Below are positions 27,150-36,591 of a stretch of DNA of 64,000 nt, in pieces. The DNA lies in contig CACOPA010000001.1 in NCBI GenBank assembly GCA_902628925.1, positions 62,001 to 126,000 of the forward strand. Reading direction: 5' to 3'. Position numbers and translations under genes: made by a program. The stretch comes from an uncultured SAR86 cluster bacterium (GTDB lineage Bacteria > Pseudomonadota > Gammaproteobacteria > Magnimaribacterales > D2472). A model generated the notes under the pieces. It ran no database searches and was not told the origin of the DNA. It was given only the letters and a program-made list of their open reading frames with translations. Each line of letters starts with the position of its first letter. Position 1 is the first letter of the stretch.

Positions 27150-27849
27150 CCTCTAAAATAAATGTGAATTTATGTGGAACATCAGGGACCGGAACTGCTT
27201 TTCCATCAACAATTTTTGGTTTGTACTTTAATTTAAGTGCCGCACGTTTTGCTGAGCTATTAAAAATTGAGCATGGTCTAAATTCGGTATCAGGATCCCT
27301 TGGATCTCCACAAGCGCCTTCAAGTGCTTCAACATTTTCAACGGTTCCTGTTTCCGTTATGGTGAAAGCAACGATTGAATATCCCATGATGCCTCTTTCT
27401 TGTGCTCGTCTTGGATAAATAGGTGTGACCTTAAATAACGGAATATACTCTCCGTCCCTAAAAAATCCACTTCCAGCTGTAAAGTTTGCTTTTGGCTTTG
27501 GCATTGCAACTTGAACATTATCAACTGGAGATAAATCTAATTCTGGTTGAGCGATATCTTCGGGCTGTTCTTCAGGTTCTTCAGGTTTCTCAAAATCATC
27601 AAAGAGAGTATCAATATCTCTTTCTGGCATGATGACATCGGCTAATTTTCTAGAATTATCCGTTTTGATGCCCGTATCGCCAAGAGATATCAATGCAACC
27701 ATGAGAAAAAATAACGCAACAGTTATAAATGTAGCTAAAGCGCCACCGGCTAGAAACTTATTATATTCAAAAGCTTTATTTATTAAGTCGTATAAAGGTG
27801 CAAGTGCTTTGTTTATAGGATCTGTAATCGATTTCAGCACTCCGTCCAT
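27142..27849 (-). CDS. tonB: TonB energy transducer (TonB2-type)
   Basis: This periplasm-spanning protein carries energy from ExbB/ExbD to outer-membrane receptors. The 235 residues have one membrane helix (about 33-55), a short acidic/proline linker (FEKPEEPEEQPEDIAQPE) in place of the long Pro-rich region of TonB1, and a C-terminal TonB domain with PIYPRRAQERGIMGYSIVAF. Two cysteines, CGDPRDP...RPC, lie within the C-terminal domain and may form a disulphide. It lies between exbD and the TPR gene in one operon. The TonB receptor at 149-2341 is one likely client. Confidence 0.93.
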   Translation of the reverse strand: MDGVLKSITDPINKALAPLYDLINKAFEYNKFLAGGALATFITVALFFLMVALISLGDTGIKTDNSRKLADVIMPERDIDTLFDDFEKPEEPEEQPEDIAQPELDLSPVDNVQVAMPKPKANFTAGSGFFRDGEYIPLFKVTPIYPRRAQERGIMGYSIVAFTITETGTVENVEALEGACGDPRDPDTEFRPCSIFNSSAKRAALKLKYKPKIVDGKAVPVPDVPHKFTFILEDD

Positions 27850-27853
27850 GATA

Positions 27854-28264
27854 TTATTTTGGTTCAGATGCTAGTGATATGTTAAATACTCCTGCATCAC
27901 GTGCTCCGTCCATAACTTGAATAATTGTATCAGCCATTGCTTTTTCATCAGCCTGAATCACTACTGACCCTTGTGGATTATCTGCAAGAAGTTTTACAAC
28001 GTTGGCTTTTACTTGTCTTGCATCGATTCTTCTTCCGTCCATCCAGATTTCACCTGTAGGTCCTACGGCAATTAAGATGGCTGCATTTTCTTGCACTTCA
28101 GAAGTTTCAGCATCTGGACGGTTGATTTCTAAACCAGGCTCTTTAATAAAGTTTGCTGTAACAATAAAAAAGATAAGCATGATGAAAACAACATCAAGCA
28201 TTGGAGTTAGATTAATTTCGCTTTCTTCTTCTTGAACAGCTGATGATATTGCATTTCTTCTCAC
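27854..28264 (-). CDS. exbD: ExbD/TolR-family protein
   Basis: The proton-channel partner of ExbB. The 136 residues have a single N-terminal helix with the essential Asp24 in NLTPMLDVVFIMLIFF, and a periplasmic domain ending QVMDGARDAGVFNISLASE. The order long-exbB, exbB, exbD, tonB is that of TonB2 systems. Spacing to exbB is 12 bp and to tonB 4 bp. Confidence 0.94.
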   Translation of the reverse strand: MRRNAISSAVQEEESEINLTPMLDVVFIMLIFFIVTANFIKEPGLEINRPDAETSEVQENAAILIAVGPTGEIWMDGRRIDARQVKANVVKLLADNPQGSVVIQADEKAMADTIIQVMDGARDAGVFNISLASEPK

Positions 28265-28276
28265 AATAATCTCCTA

Positions 28277-28798
28277 TTAGTTTTTAATAAGTTCTTTAAG
28301 ATGGATTTCTTCATTATTTTTTGCTGCATTTAAATAAATTGTAGCAAAAACTCCCGAGAGTGCTGTTGTCATGCCAGCCATCGTTGGAAGGGTGGCCTTA
28401 GATACACCACCTGCCATTGATCTTGCATCTCCACCACCAGTAAAAGCCATAACTTGGAATACCTCAATCATTCCGGTCACGGTACCAAGCAGTCCAAATA
28501 ACGGAGCAAGAGCAACGCATGTTTGAATCAAAGACATATGCTTGTTGATCTCCTCCTTGGCTTCAGACCTCAACTTATCTTTGATTTGTGATGCCTTCCA
28601 GCTAGAGTGATCGGAAATCCCATTCCACTGTTTGACTAGGGGCTTCATAAACTCTTTATGACCTGAATTAAAGTACCAAATTCTTTCTAGTATAAGTGCC
28701 CACATGAAAAGGGCTAAAAACGCTATTAGCCAAAGCACCATTCCTCCAGCTGACATAAAGTCATTGAGAGAATCAAATGCTTCGAAAATAGCGTACAT
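28277..28798 (-). CDS. exbB: ExbB-family proton channel subunit (ExbB2)
   Basis: A 173-residue MotA/TolQ/ExbB protein with three membrane helices; FGLLGTVTGMIEVFQVMAF and AGMTTALSGVFATIYLNA are the conserved channel helices. It is the short ExbB2 form. It differs from the long, signal-peptide-bearing ExbB gene just upstream, and both are expected in TonB2 systems. Confidence 0.94.
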   Translation of the reverse strand: MYAIFEAFDSLNDFMSAGGMVLWLIAFLALFMWALILERIWYFNSGHKEFMKPLVKQWNGISDHSSWKASQIKDKLRSEAKEEINKHMSLIQTCVALAPLFGLLGTVTGMIEVFQVMAFTGGGDARSMAGGVSKATLPTMAGMTTALSGVFATIYLNAAKNNEEIHLKELIKN

Positions 28799-28802
28799 TT
28801 AA

Positions 28803-30188
28803 TTATCTATTCTCAGAATGCTCTGCAACAATCCCAGTACTTTGCTCCTCTAGCACATTGATAATTCCTCTTGCAGAGGAGTTAGCAAATGAATGGAGTA
28901 AGGTTGTTGGTATCGCAACAACAAGACCAAGAACAGTGGTAACTAGTGCTTGTGATATACCTCCTGCCATGATCTTAGGATCACCGGTTCCAAATAGAGT
29001 AATTTGTTGGAAAGTAACAATCATACCTGTAACAGTACCTAACAGTCCTGCTAAGGGAGCTACAACTGATATAATTTTTACAACATTGATGCCTCTCTCA
29101 ATTGCAGGCCTTTCAGACATAATTGCTTCTGCAAGCTTAAGTTCTAGTGTTTCAATATCTTTATCAAGATTGTCATTACCCACTTTCATGACTCTACCTA
29201 ATGGGTTATTAGCATTAGGTTTCTTAGCAGATGATTGAGCTTTGACAGCTCTTCCCATCATGTAAAGTTGATAGAGTTTCCAAAGAGCAATAACAACACC
29301 AAAGAAACCAACAAATATAATGATATATCCGACTTCTCTACCTTGATTAATTCTTTCAAGTAGACTCGGTGCAAGAATCAAGTTAGCTAATAAGCTTCCG
29401 CCTGCAGGTCCTGTTGGGTCAACACCAAATTTAATGATTTCACCCGCTGATGCGTCAGAAATATCACCAGCACCGCCTCTATATTTTCTTTCAGGTTGTT
29501 TTGGAAGAAAGGCATATTGGCCTTTTGAGGCAACATATTCTAAATACTTGCCATCACATATTGCATTGTAAAGCCCCACCCTTACTACGTCGCAATTAGT
29601 ACTTTCTCCATCGAGACCAATAACGCTAGTAGTAAACCTAGTAACTTCTGATCCAGCAACCATTTCTCTTTGCAACTCAAACCAAAGTCTTTCAAGTTCT
29701 GTAATAGTTGGAAGTTCAGTGGCATCAGACATTTTCTTAGCCAGTTCATTTAGGAATGTTTCCCTTTCTCTTCCATACTCAGCAGCAGTTAAAGACTCAG
29801 AGAATAATGAACTTGCCTCACCAGCTGTACTTTGAAGGTGTCCAAAAAGTTCAACCAAAGAACCAAGCTCTTTTTTATATGCTTCTTCTTTCACCTTTAA
29901 GATTTCTTCATTTTTCTTATACTCAGCTTCTAATTGATCAGCTATCCTCTCTTGCCTAGCCAGCTCTCTTTTTTCTGCAGCTAAAATAGATGCTTGCTTG
30001 CTCTTTTCAGCAAGGAATGTCTGCTCACGCTTTGTATTTTCATTTTGCTCAGTTGTTCTGCCCTCTTGGACTAACTGGAGCAATCCTTGAATTGTAGTTG
30101 GTTCGCCTTCAGCATCTGTCTCTTGCGCTATAAAAGGTATAGATAGAAAAAATGCTATTAAAAGCGGCATTAAATATAGATTTTTCAT
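28803..30188 (-). CDS. TtpC-like long ExbB/TolQ protein with periplasmic coiled coil
   Basis: A 461-residue protein with a signal peptide (about 1-21), a long coiled coil (about 50-120, rich in Glu/Lys/Ala), a small periplasmic domain with a CDVVRVGLYNAIC pair of cysteines, then the ExbB-type channel (about 285-450: LAGLLGTVTGMIVTFQQI, GISQALVTTVLGLVVAIP). This layout is that of TtpC, needed for TonB2 function in Vibrio. It lies 4 bp before exbB2 and overlaps the DUF3450 gene stop by one base. Confidence 0.9.
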   Translation of the reverse strand: MKNLYLMPLLIAFFLSIPFIAQETDAEGEPTTIQGLLQLVQEGRTTEQNENTKREQTFLAEKSKQASILAAEKRELARQERIADQLEAEYKKNEEILKVKEEAYKKELGSLVELFGHLQSTAGEASSLFSESLTAAEYGRERETFLNELAKKMSDATELPTITELERLWFELQREMVAGSEVTRFTTSVIGLDGESTNCDVVRVGLYNAICDGKYLEYVASKGQYAFLPKQPERKYRGGAGDISDASAGEIIKFGVDPTGPAGGSLLANLILAPSLLERINQGREVGYIIIFVGFFGVVIALWKLYQLYMMGRAVKAQSSAKKPNANNPLGRVMKVGNDNLDKDIETLELKLAEAIMSERPAIERGINVVKIISVVAPLAGLLGTVTGMIVTFQQITLFGTGDPKIMAGGISQALVTTVLGLVVAIPTTLLHSFANSSARGIINVLEEQSTGIVAEHSENR

Positions 30189-30937
30189 TAGGAATTACCT
30201 CCCATTTTTACTGGCAACACCAGCATGTCGATAGGAGCTTCTTTCTTGGCCATTCTTATTCCGTCTCTTACTTGAGTTCGGTAACCTCCTGGTAATGATT
30301 CCCATGAACCTAGTTCTGGATCCCAATAACCAGTATCTCTTCCATCTTTAGTTTGATAGAACATGCCTAATCTGCCCACTCTGAGAATATTCACGACAAT
30401 TTCTTGATTGTCTAAGACTATTGTTTCTTCATAAGCATCAAGCTTTCTACCGTATTCAGCCTCGATGTTAAAAGCTTCTAAGATCTGTCTAACTTGTTCT
30501 GAAGCTGTTACCTTGGGGTTAGAAAGTGAGCTTCTTACCAAGTCGATTCTCTGTCTTCTTTCCTCGATATGAAAGGGTGTATCTAAGTTTACATACTTCT
30601 CTAAACCTTCTAGCATTCTTTGTGCTAGTGGTGGTATTTGTCTTTGCATGATTACAACCTGAACAAGTTGTTCATCATATTTGTCCATTAGATCAAGCTG
30701 CGCTTGGATTTGGATTCTCTTCTGAGCGTTGTATAGTTTTAAACCTTCAACCTGCTTTGAGACAACCTTGTATTCATTAACAATCTTGTCTGTATCGCTT
30801 TCAGTTGAATCGATTTTAGCCTGAGATTGTGCTGATAAATTGGTGTTATCCTTACCTACATCTAAAACTAACTCCATTTCTGAAGCAGTAAGCGATGCGC
30901 AAAAGATCCCAGCAATTACTAATTTATTACGAAACAT
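30188..30937 (-). CDS. DUF3450 periplasmic protein of the TonB2 system
   Basis: A 249-residue exported protein with a signal peptide (about 1-18), a coiled coil (about 25-90) and a C-terminal region with RVGRLGMFYQTKDGRDTGYWDPE and LPGGYRTQVRDGIRMA, the DUF3450 pattern. It is the first gene of TonB2 operons in many marine gammaproteobacteria. The start is the ATG at 30937, preceded by AAGGGG; the reading frame continues upstream to 30994, but that region holds the likely promoter. Confidence 0.88.
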   Translation of the reverse strand: MFRNKLVIAGIFCASLTASEMELVLDVGKDNTNLSAQSQAKIDSTESDTDKIVNEYKVVSKQVEGLKLYNAQKRIQIQAQLDLMDKYDEQLVQVVIMQRQIPPLAQRMLEGLEKYVNLDTPFHIEERRQRIDLVRSSLSNPKVTASEQVRQILEAFNIEAEYGRKLDAYEETIVLDNQEIVVNILRVGRLGMFYQTKDGRDTGYWDPELGSWESLPGGYRTQVRDGIRMAKKEAPIDMLVLPVKMGGNS

Positions 30938-30966
30938 ATTAGACCCCTTGTGATTCGAGAAAATTA

Positions 30967-30994
30967 ATACTAACAGAAGAAAATGTAATGACAA
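30967..30994 (-). promoter_or_regulatory. promoter of the TonB2 operon
   Basis: On the minus strand, TTGTCA (30989-30994) and TAGTAT (30967-30972) are 16 bp apart. The predicted start gives a leader of about 25-30 nt with AAGGGG before the ATG at 30937. No Fur box is evident, so the operon may be constitutive. Confidence 0.45.
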
Positions 30995-31062
30995 AATATA
31001 ATTTCAACTGCTTTACCTACTATTAATCTTCTATTTTTTTAATTTTATTATTTAGAACTATT

Positions 31063-31926
31063 TTAAAACAACTTTGGCATAAATTTTGGAGTTTTTGACA
31101 AATATTCCTTGTATGAGTCTAAATGCCCCCACTTCTTTCTTGCTTTGTTTTCGAGCATTCTTACCCCGCTTACGTAATTAATAAGCAAATAAGAAAACAC
31201 AGGCGATATTAATGCTGCATAAGAGAGTCCTGACATGTATTCAACAGACATTATGCTAATTCCCGCCCAAACCAAAAACTCACCAAAGTAATTTGGGTGT
31301 CTAGATCTTGACCATAAACCAACGTTTATAAATTTATCTTTGTTTTCAGGCAAGGAATTGAATTTAGTTTTTTGGTTATCAGCGATTATCTCTAAAAGAA
31401 ACCCTATTATGAATAAAGATAAACCGGCTATAAAAATAGTCGAGATATCAATCACCATAGAACTTGTTAGAGCAACCAGTGCAGATGCTGAGCAAATGCA
31501 AACCCATAACCCTTGCAAAGTCCACGTCATTAGTAATCGAGATGGATTAACCTTGATATCAGCAAATCTTTTATCCTCTCCAGCTTTATGAATTCTCATG
31601 AATAAAAACGAGCCAAGCCTAAGAGCCCAAATGATTATTGCCCCAGCGATAATAATTTTTGTTGCCGACAGAACGTTAAATATTGAGGCTAGGTAAATAG
31701 ATATGAGCATTAGAGTCATATATGTGATACTGCCTGTTAGGTCATAAAACTTTTCTGTTTTTAAAATTACAGATGGAATGTAGGCTATCAACTGGATCAG
31801 GAATGACAGTCCAAAAAGTAAAATCAAAGCTGGATGATCATTAAAAATCAATGACTCTCCAGAAATCATCCACGAAAATAGCAGTGCAAGGATTACAACC
31901 CCAAGGGTTATTACAATGTTAACCAT
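31063..31926 (-). CDS. DUF1295 / steroid-reductase-like membrane protein
   Basis: A 287-residue membrane protein with about 7 helices. GLWSRSRHPNYFGEFLVWAGI near residue 215 and the C-terminal ARKKWGHLDSYKEYLSKTPKF are the DUF1295/ICMT-like signature of proteins related to steroid 5-alpha reductases. These are NAD(P)H reductases or methyltransferases of lipid substrates; no substrate is known here. It follows the M2 peptidase gene by 3 bp and is probably co-transcribed. Confidence 0.85.
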   Translation of the reverse strand: MVNIVITLGVVILALLFSWMISGESLIFNDHPALILLFGLSFLIQLIAYIPSVILKTEKFYDLTGSITYMTLMLISIYLASIFNVLSATKIIIAGAIIIWALRLGSFLFMRIHKAGEDKRFADIKVNPSRLLMTWTLQGLWVCICSASALVALTSSMVIDISTIFIAGLSLFIIGFLLEIIADNQKTKFNSLPENKDKFINVGLWSRSRHPNYFGEFLVWAGISIMSVEYMSGLSYAALISPVFSYLLINYVSGVRMLENKARKKWGHLDSYKEYLSKTPKFMPKLF

Positions 31927-31929
31927 AAT

Positions 31930-33741
31930 TTACTCCCAACCACATTCGAACCCATCATTTTGTTCATCAAGCCATTTCTTTAGTGGCATGTAGTAGTTTA
32001 ACATTGAGGTTCCGCTTAAAGACCTTGTTCCTGTTATTTTTTCAAATGCATCTTGCCAAGGAACACTTTGTCCTAGACTAAGCATATCTCTTAAGCTTTC
32101 TCCAGCAATTTTACTGTTATATATAGAACACTCATGAAGTGGCCCCTGAAATCCAATCTTTTTACATAGGGCTTCATGAAACTGATATTGCATGATCCTA
32201 GCAAGATAATATCTTGTGTAGGGCGTATTACCAGGTATATGATATTTAGCCCCTGGATCGAATGCATCTAAGGGTCTTTGAGTTGGTGATGTTATTCCTT
32301 GGTACTCCTTTCTAAGGTCCCACCAACTAGAATTAAGTTCTTGATAACTGGTTTTTCCTTCAAAAACACCTCCCCTCCATCTATCAAGCATTAATGTCCA
32401 TGGAACTCCAACAACGCCATCTAAAGCTTGCTGCATTAATAATGCTATGGGATCGCTATTTGCGGCATTAGCTTCTTCTTTTGAAATGAAGCCAATCCTT
32501 TCAAGATAATCTGGTGTTATCGAAAGAGCGAGTAAGTCTCCAACTGCTTCATGGAAGCCATCATTGGCTCCACCTTCAAATACACTAGGAAGATGATTGT
32601 AAGCTTGATAATAAAATATATGTCCTAATTCATGGTGAATTGTCGTGAAGTCTTCTGCATTTTTCTCAATGCACATCTTAATCCTTAGATCTTCATTGGA
32701 GTCAAGATTCCAAGCTGATGCATGACATACAACATCGCGATCCTGTGGTTTTACAAAAAGAGATCTGTCCCAAAAAGTATCTGAAAGCTCATCAAACCCC
32801 AATGATAAGAAAAAATTTTCAGCTATTTCTACCATTTCTATCTCATCAAGGTTTCTTTCATTTATGATGGCAGTTAAATCAATGGCAGATTGCTCTCCTG
32901 CAGGCTCATAGACAAGGTCATAAATATTTATCCATGATTGACCCCACATATTTCCTAAAATGTGAGCTGGAATAGTTCCATCGCCTGGCATTATTTCAGG
33001 ACCATAATATTCAGTTATCTTGTTTTTGACATGACACTGAAGTGAGTCGTATAAGGGCTTTAATTCTTGCCATACCCTCTCGGTCTCATTCTGAAACTCT
33101 TCAACCGGCATATCATATTTGCTAAACCATAAATCAAGAAGGCCGGAGTATCCTAAATCTTCTGCACCTTGATTGCCTATTTCTACCATTCTGAGGTATT
33201 TTTCTTTCATAGGTTTGCCAATTTCTCTCCAGCCAGTCCAAGCTCTCAGTAAATCATCTGTGTCTCTAGAGTTGTCAATCACATTTTCAAAGGCCTCAAG
33301 GTCATAACACTCTCCATCCTCAAAGCAATGTGAGCCAGTCCCATACATTGCTTCTAGTTCAGTTGATATATTTGCTAATTCTTTGGCAAGCTCACTATCA
33401 TAAGGTGATGGCATTACAAATGAGCCTTTTATTAAATCTAGCTTCCTCCTGGTTGAGTCAGATAATTCTGAATTATTAAATAGGGCTGCTTCCCTTGCCC
33501 TTTCCAGGGATAAAAGTTGCAATCTCATGCCGAAGTCGGAAACTATTTTTTGTGAGTCGTAGGTAATAAAATTAGAGCCGATCCAATAAGCTGAACTCGC
33601 TATGGGTCCAAGCGTCTCATCCTCTTTCTCGATTCGTTCTAAAAACTCTAATGCATCAGCTTCTGTATAAGTGGATGAATTTGTATCTGAGCAAGATACA
33701 ATTAGTAATAAACTTGCTAAAAACGTATAAAATCTCTTCAT
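31930..33741 (-). CDS. peptidyl-dipeptidase A-like M2 metallopeptidase (ACE family), lipoprotein
   Basis: A zinc dipeptidyl carboxypeptidase of the ACE family, 603 residues. The zinc site is TIHHELGHIFYYQAY (HExxH at about residue 371) with the third ligand Glu in EGGANDGFHEAVGD, followed by substrate-binding residues in PGNTPYTRYYLARIMQYQF. An N-terminal LLLIVSC lipobox marks it as a lipoprotein, so it is membrane-anchored in the periplasm or outer membrane, where it would trim peptides. SD AAGGG precedes the ATG. It is divergent from efp. Confidence 0.93.
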   Translation of the reverse strand: MKRFYTFLASLLLIVSCSDTNSSTYTEADALEFLERIEKEDETLGPIASSAYWIGSNFITYDSQKIVSDFGMRLQLLSLERAREAALFNNSELSDSTRRKLDLIKGSFVMPSPYDSELAKELANISTELEAMYGTGSHCFEDGECYDLEAFENVIDNSRDTDDLLRAWTGWREIGKPMKEKYLRMVEIGNQGAEDLGYSGLLDLWFSKYDMPVEEFQNETERVWQELKPLYDSLQCHVKNKITEYYGPEIMPGDGTIPAHILGNMWGQSWINIYDLVYEPAGEQSAIDLTAIINERNLDEIEMVEIAENFFLSLGFDELSDTFWDRSLFVKPQDRDVVCHASAWNLDSNEDLRIKMCIEKNAEDFTTIHHELGHIFYYQAYNHLPSVFEGGANDGFHEAVGDLLALSITPDYLERIGFISKEEANAANSDPIALLMQQALDGVVGVPWTLMLDRWRGGVFEGKTSYQELNSSWWDLRKEYQGITSPTQRPLDAFDPGAKYHIPGNTPYTRYYLARIMQYQFHEALCKKIGFQGPLHECSIYNSKIAGESLRDMLSLGQSVPWQDAFEKITGTRSLSGTSMLNYYMPLKKWLDEQNDGFECGWE

Positions 33742-33774
33742 GATAAAACCCTTATTTAATTAAACTGCATAGAT

Positions 33775-34338
33775 ATGACTAAAATCTCGACTAATCAATT
33801 CAAAAACGGACTAAAGATTATACTTAATGGTGCGCCTTGCTCAATACTTGATCACGAGTTTCATAAGCCTGGTAAGGGTCAAGCTGTAATGAGAGTCAAA
33901 TATAGAAACCTATTAACTGGCAAAGTGATCGATAAAACCTTTAAATCTGGTGAAAGCGTTGATCAAGCAGATGTGATTGCAAAAGAGATGACATACCTAT
34001 ATTCGGATGGTGAGAATTGGTACTTCATGGATCAAGAGAGCTTCGATCAAATTAGCATCAAAGAAGATATTATGTCTGATGTAAAACAATGGTTAATTGG
34101 ACAAGAGGCTTGTGAGGTAATTAGTTGGAATGGATCGCCTATCAGTATTGAAGTGCCTCCATTTGTAGAATTAAAAATTACCAGTTCAGAGCCAGGGGTT
34201 AAAGGGGACACCGTATCAGGAGCTACAAAGCCTGCGACACTGGAGACTGGAGTTTCAATTCAGGTTCCTCTTTTTGTCGAGGAAGGAGAAACTATCAAGG
34301 TTGACACAAGAACTAGTGAATACGCCGGAAGAAAATAA
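33775..34338 (+). CDS. efp: elongation factor P
   Basis: Relieves ribosome stalling at polyproline. The 187 residues have the three EF-P domains; the tip is Lys34 in HKPGKGQA, which implies lysine-type modification by EpmA/EpmB (genes not in this window). The stop overlaps the argS start by one base (TAATG). Confidence 0.96.
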   Translation: MTKISTNQFKNGLKIILNGAPCSILDHEFHKPGKGQAVMRVKYRNLLTGKVIDKTFKSGESVDQADVIAKEMTYLYSDGENWYFMDQESFDQISIKEDIMSDVKQWLIGQEACEVISWNGSPISIEVPPFVELKITSSEPGVKGDTVSGATKPATLETGVSIQVPLFVEEGETIKVDTRTSEYAGRK

Positions 34339-36050
34339 TGATTGCAAAGATTAGTGCACTTATTAATAAGAGATTATTTGATTTAGGGCTAGAGGATCAA
34401 TCAACAAATCAAATTATTAAAAATTCGAAGCTTTCATTTTCAGATAATCTTTACAAGGGTCACTTAACAACAAATATTGCAATGGTCGGTGCAGGAGTTG
34501 CAAAAAAGAATCCTAAAGAGATTGCTGAATTTATCAAAAAAAGTCTTTTAGAAGATCAATCAATAAATAAAATTGAAATTGCTGGACCAGGCTTCATCAA
34601 TATCTTTCTTGAACAAAAAGTATTTTTAGGCCTGTTATGTGAATGCGTTCAATTCTCAAATCAAGTTCCAGAAAAAGAAAAACAAAAAATTCAGGTTGAA
34701 TTCGTTTCAGCAAATCCTACTGGGCCACTCCATGTTGGGCATGGACGGGGTGCTGCTTATGGAGATGCAATAATAAGATTGCTTAATTTCAAAGGTCATG
34801 ATGCTACAGGTGAGTATTATGTAAATGATGCTGGCAGACAAATTGATATTCTAACTTGCAGCATAATCCTAAGAGGAAAGAACTTATTCAATGATGACGA
34901 CTTTCCAGAATCTGCATACAAGGCAGAATATATCAATGATATTGCAGCCAAAATCAGTCCTGAAACCTTTGAAAATTTCAGTATTGATGCATTAGGACAA
35001 AGTCCAAATGATCCTGAAAAACAAATTGATGACCTGATTTCAGTTTTTAAAAGAGAGAATCCTGATCTTTGGGCAGAATCAAGACAAATTGGGTTGGCTT
35101 ATGTGATTGAATCAATTAAAGATGATCTGCAAAAATTTAATGTCATTCATGAACATTGGTTTTATGAATCTAGCCTTGGGAGCATTGAAGATAAAGAATC
35201 TCTGCTAGGAAAAGCCATAGAAACTGTAAAAAAGAACAATGGCTATGAAAAAGATGGAGCATTATGGCTTCAATCGACCAATCATGGTGATGACAAAGAT
35301 AGGGTATTGGTTAGAGAAGATGGGCGAGGTACATATTTAGCATCGGACGTTGCGTATCATAAAAATAAACTTGATAGAAACTTTGATGTTATCGTTAATG
35401 TTTGGGGCTCAGACCATCATGGCTACATCAAAAGAATAGAGTCATCCATTGAATCGATGGGTTACTCAAAAGAAAGATTAAGAGTTCAATTAGTTCAATT
35501 TGCTAATCTTTTTGAAAATGGAAAAAAGGTAAAAATGTCTACCAGATCAGGAGAGTTTTATAAGCTATCGGATTTGATTAAAAAGCTGGGTACGGATGTT
35601 TCGAGGTTTTATTATTTGTCTAAACAGGCTGATCAGCATCTTGACTTTGATTTGTCACTGGCAACAGAAGAAAATAAAGAAAACATCTATTTTTACATTC
35701 AATATGCGCATGCAAGGATTTCTTCTTTGGAACAAAAGTACCTATTAAGCAATGATGACCTCCCTTCAGAGTTGATATCAAGCAAGTTCTCTCTTTGCGA
35801 TAAATTAGTACTCAAATCTCTTAAATTTGATGAGATTATTGATAGCGCTGTTGAAAACTTACAGCCCCACCTCATCATTTTTTATTTAAAGGACTTAGCT
35901 CATCTATTTCATCAATTCTATAATGACCATAATATTTTAAAATCTGATGCAAAAACCCAAAATGACATTATGTTTGTCTTGAGTAATGTGAAAAAGATTT
36001 TCTCAAAATCACTAGAATTGCTTGGAATTAGTGCAATGGAAAAAATGTAA
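34338..36050 (+). CDS. argS: arginyl-tRNA synthetase
   Basis: Class I aminoacyl-tRNA synthetase of 570 residues, with the N-terminal ArgRS-specific domain (about 1-100), HIGH as LHVGHGRGAAYGD, KMSKS as VKMSTRSGEFY (about residue 398) and a C-terminal DALR anticodon domain. The SPOR gene follows immediately, a pair conserved in gammaproteobacteria. Confidence 0.97.
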   Translation: MIAKISALINKRLFDLGLEDQSTNQIIKNSKLSFSDNLYKGHLTTNIAMVGAGVAKKNPKEIAEFIKKSLLEDQSINKIEIAGPGFINIFLEQKVFLGLLCECVQFSNQVPEKEKQKIQVEFVSANPTGPLHVGHGRGAAYGDAIIRLLNFKGHDATGEYYVNDAGRQIDILTCSIILRGKNLFNDDDFPESAYKAEYINDIAAKISPETFENFSIDALGQSPNDPEKQIDDLISVFKRENPDLWAESRQIGLAYVIESIKDDLQKFNVIHEHWFYESSLGSIEDKESLLGKAIETVKKNNGYEKDGALWLQSTNHGDDKDRVLVREDGRGTYLASDVAYHKNKLDRNFDVIVNVWGSDHHGYIKRIESSIESMGYSKERLRVQLVQFANLFENGKKVKMSTRSGEFYKLSDLIKKLGTDVSRFYYLSKQADQHLDFDLSLATEENKENIYFYIQYAHARISSLEQKYLLSNDDLPSELISSKFSLCDKLVLKSLKFDEIIDSAVENLQPHLIIFYLKDLAHLFHQFYNDHNILKSDAKTQNDIMFVLSNVKKIFSKSLELLGISAMEKM

Positions 36051-36051
36051 T

Positions 36052-36591
36052 ATGAAGGATTTTGCCAAGCGGATAAATAGCAAAAAGAGTTCAAAAAAAA
36101 ATAAATCGGTCAATCAAAGATTTATTACAAAAAAATCATTTAAAAATCCCTTTAGCTTAAAAACAGGGCTAACCCTTGTAATCGTCTCAGCGATTTGTGC
36201 ATTTGTTCTTATTAACAGCATGAATACTGATGTAAAGAAAATGGTTGGGCTTGAAATCACCTCTAATATTGAATTCTCTTATCCAGTTGGTCTCACAGAA
36301 GACTGGATTTATACAGAGGACTTGGATAGATCAAATGAGGAGTGTAACTACATATTACAGATAGAGACATATGGGAGAAAAATTTATGCGCAGGAAGAGC
36401 TTGCCAATATTCTAAAACTAGGCCTGCAGCCTTATGTTGATAATTATTTCAGCTCCAAAGAGCCTGGCAAAGCCTACTTCAGGTTAATGTCTGGCCCATA
36501 TGAGAATAAATCTGCCGTAAACAATGCCAGAGAAATTCTCATAAAGTCTGGAAGATCACCATTGATTCGACAAAGATGCTCGAAGAATTAA
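36052..36591 (+). CDS. SPOR-domain membrane protein (FtsN-like)
   Basis: A 179-residue protein with a basic cytoplasmic N-terminus (KRINSKKSSKKNKS), one membrane helix (about 38-56) and a C-terminal SPOR-like repeat (about 98-178, YILQIETYGRKIYAQEEL... YFRLMSGPYENKSAVNNA), which binds denuded peptidoglycan at septa. A SPOR gene next to argS is a common arrangement and such genes are often named ftsN-like. Start is the ATG at 36052; a frame-open extension overlapping argS is not needed. Confidence 0.82.
   Translation: MKDFAKRINSKKSSKKNKSVNQRFITKKSFKNPFSLKTGLTLVIVSAICAFVLINSMNTDVKKMVGLEITSNIEFSYPVGLTEDWIYTEDLDRSNEECNYILQIETYGRKIYAQEELANILKLGLQPYVDNYFSSKEPGKAYFRLMSGPYENKSAVNNAREILIKSGRSPLIRQRCSKN

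Noticed and set aside
30938-30994. Longer N-terminus for the DUF3450 protein
   Set aside because: The stretch holds a good promoter, and the ATG at 30937 has AAGGGG before it and a signal peptide after it.
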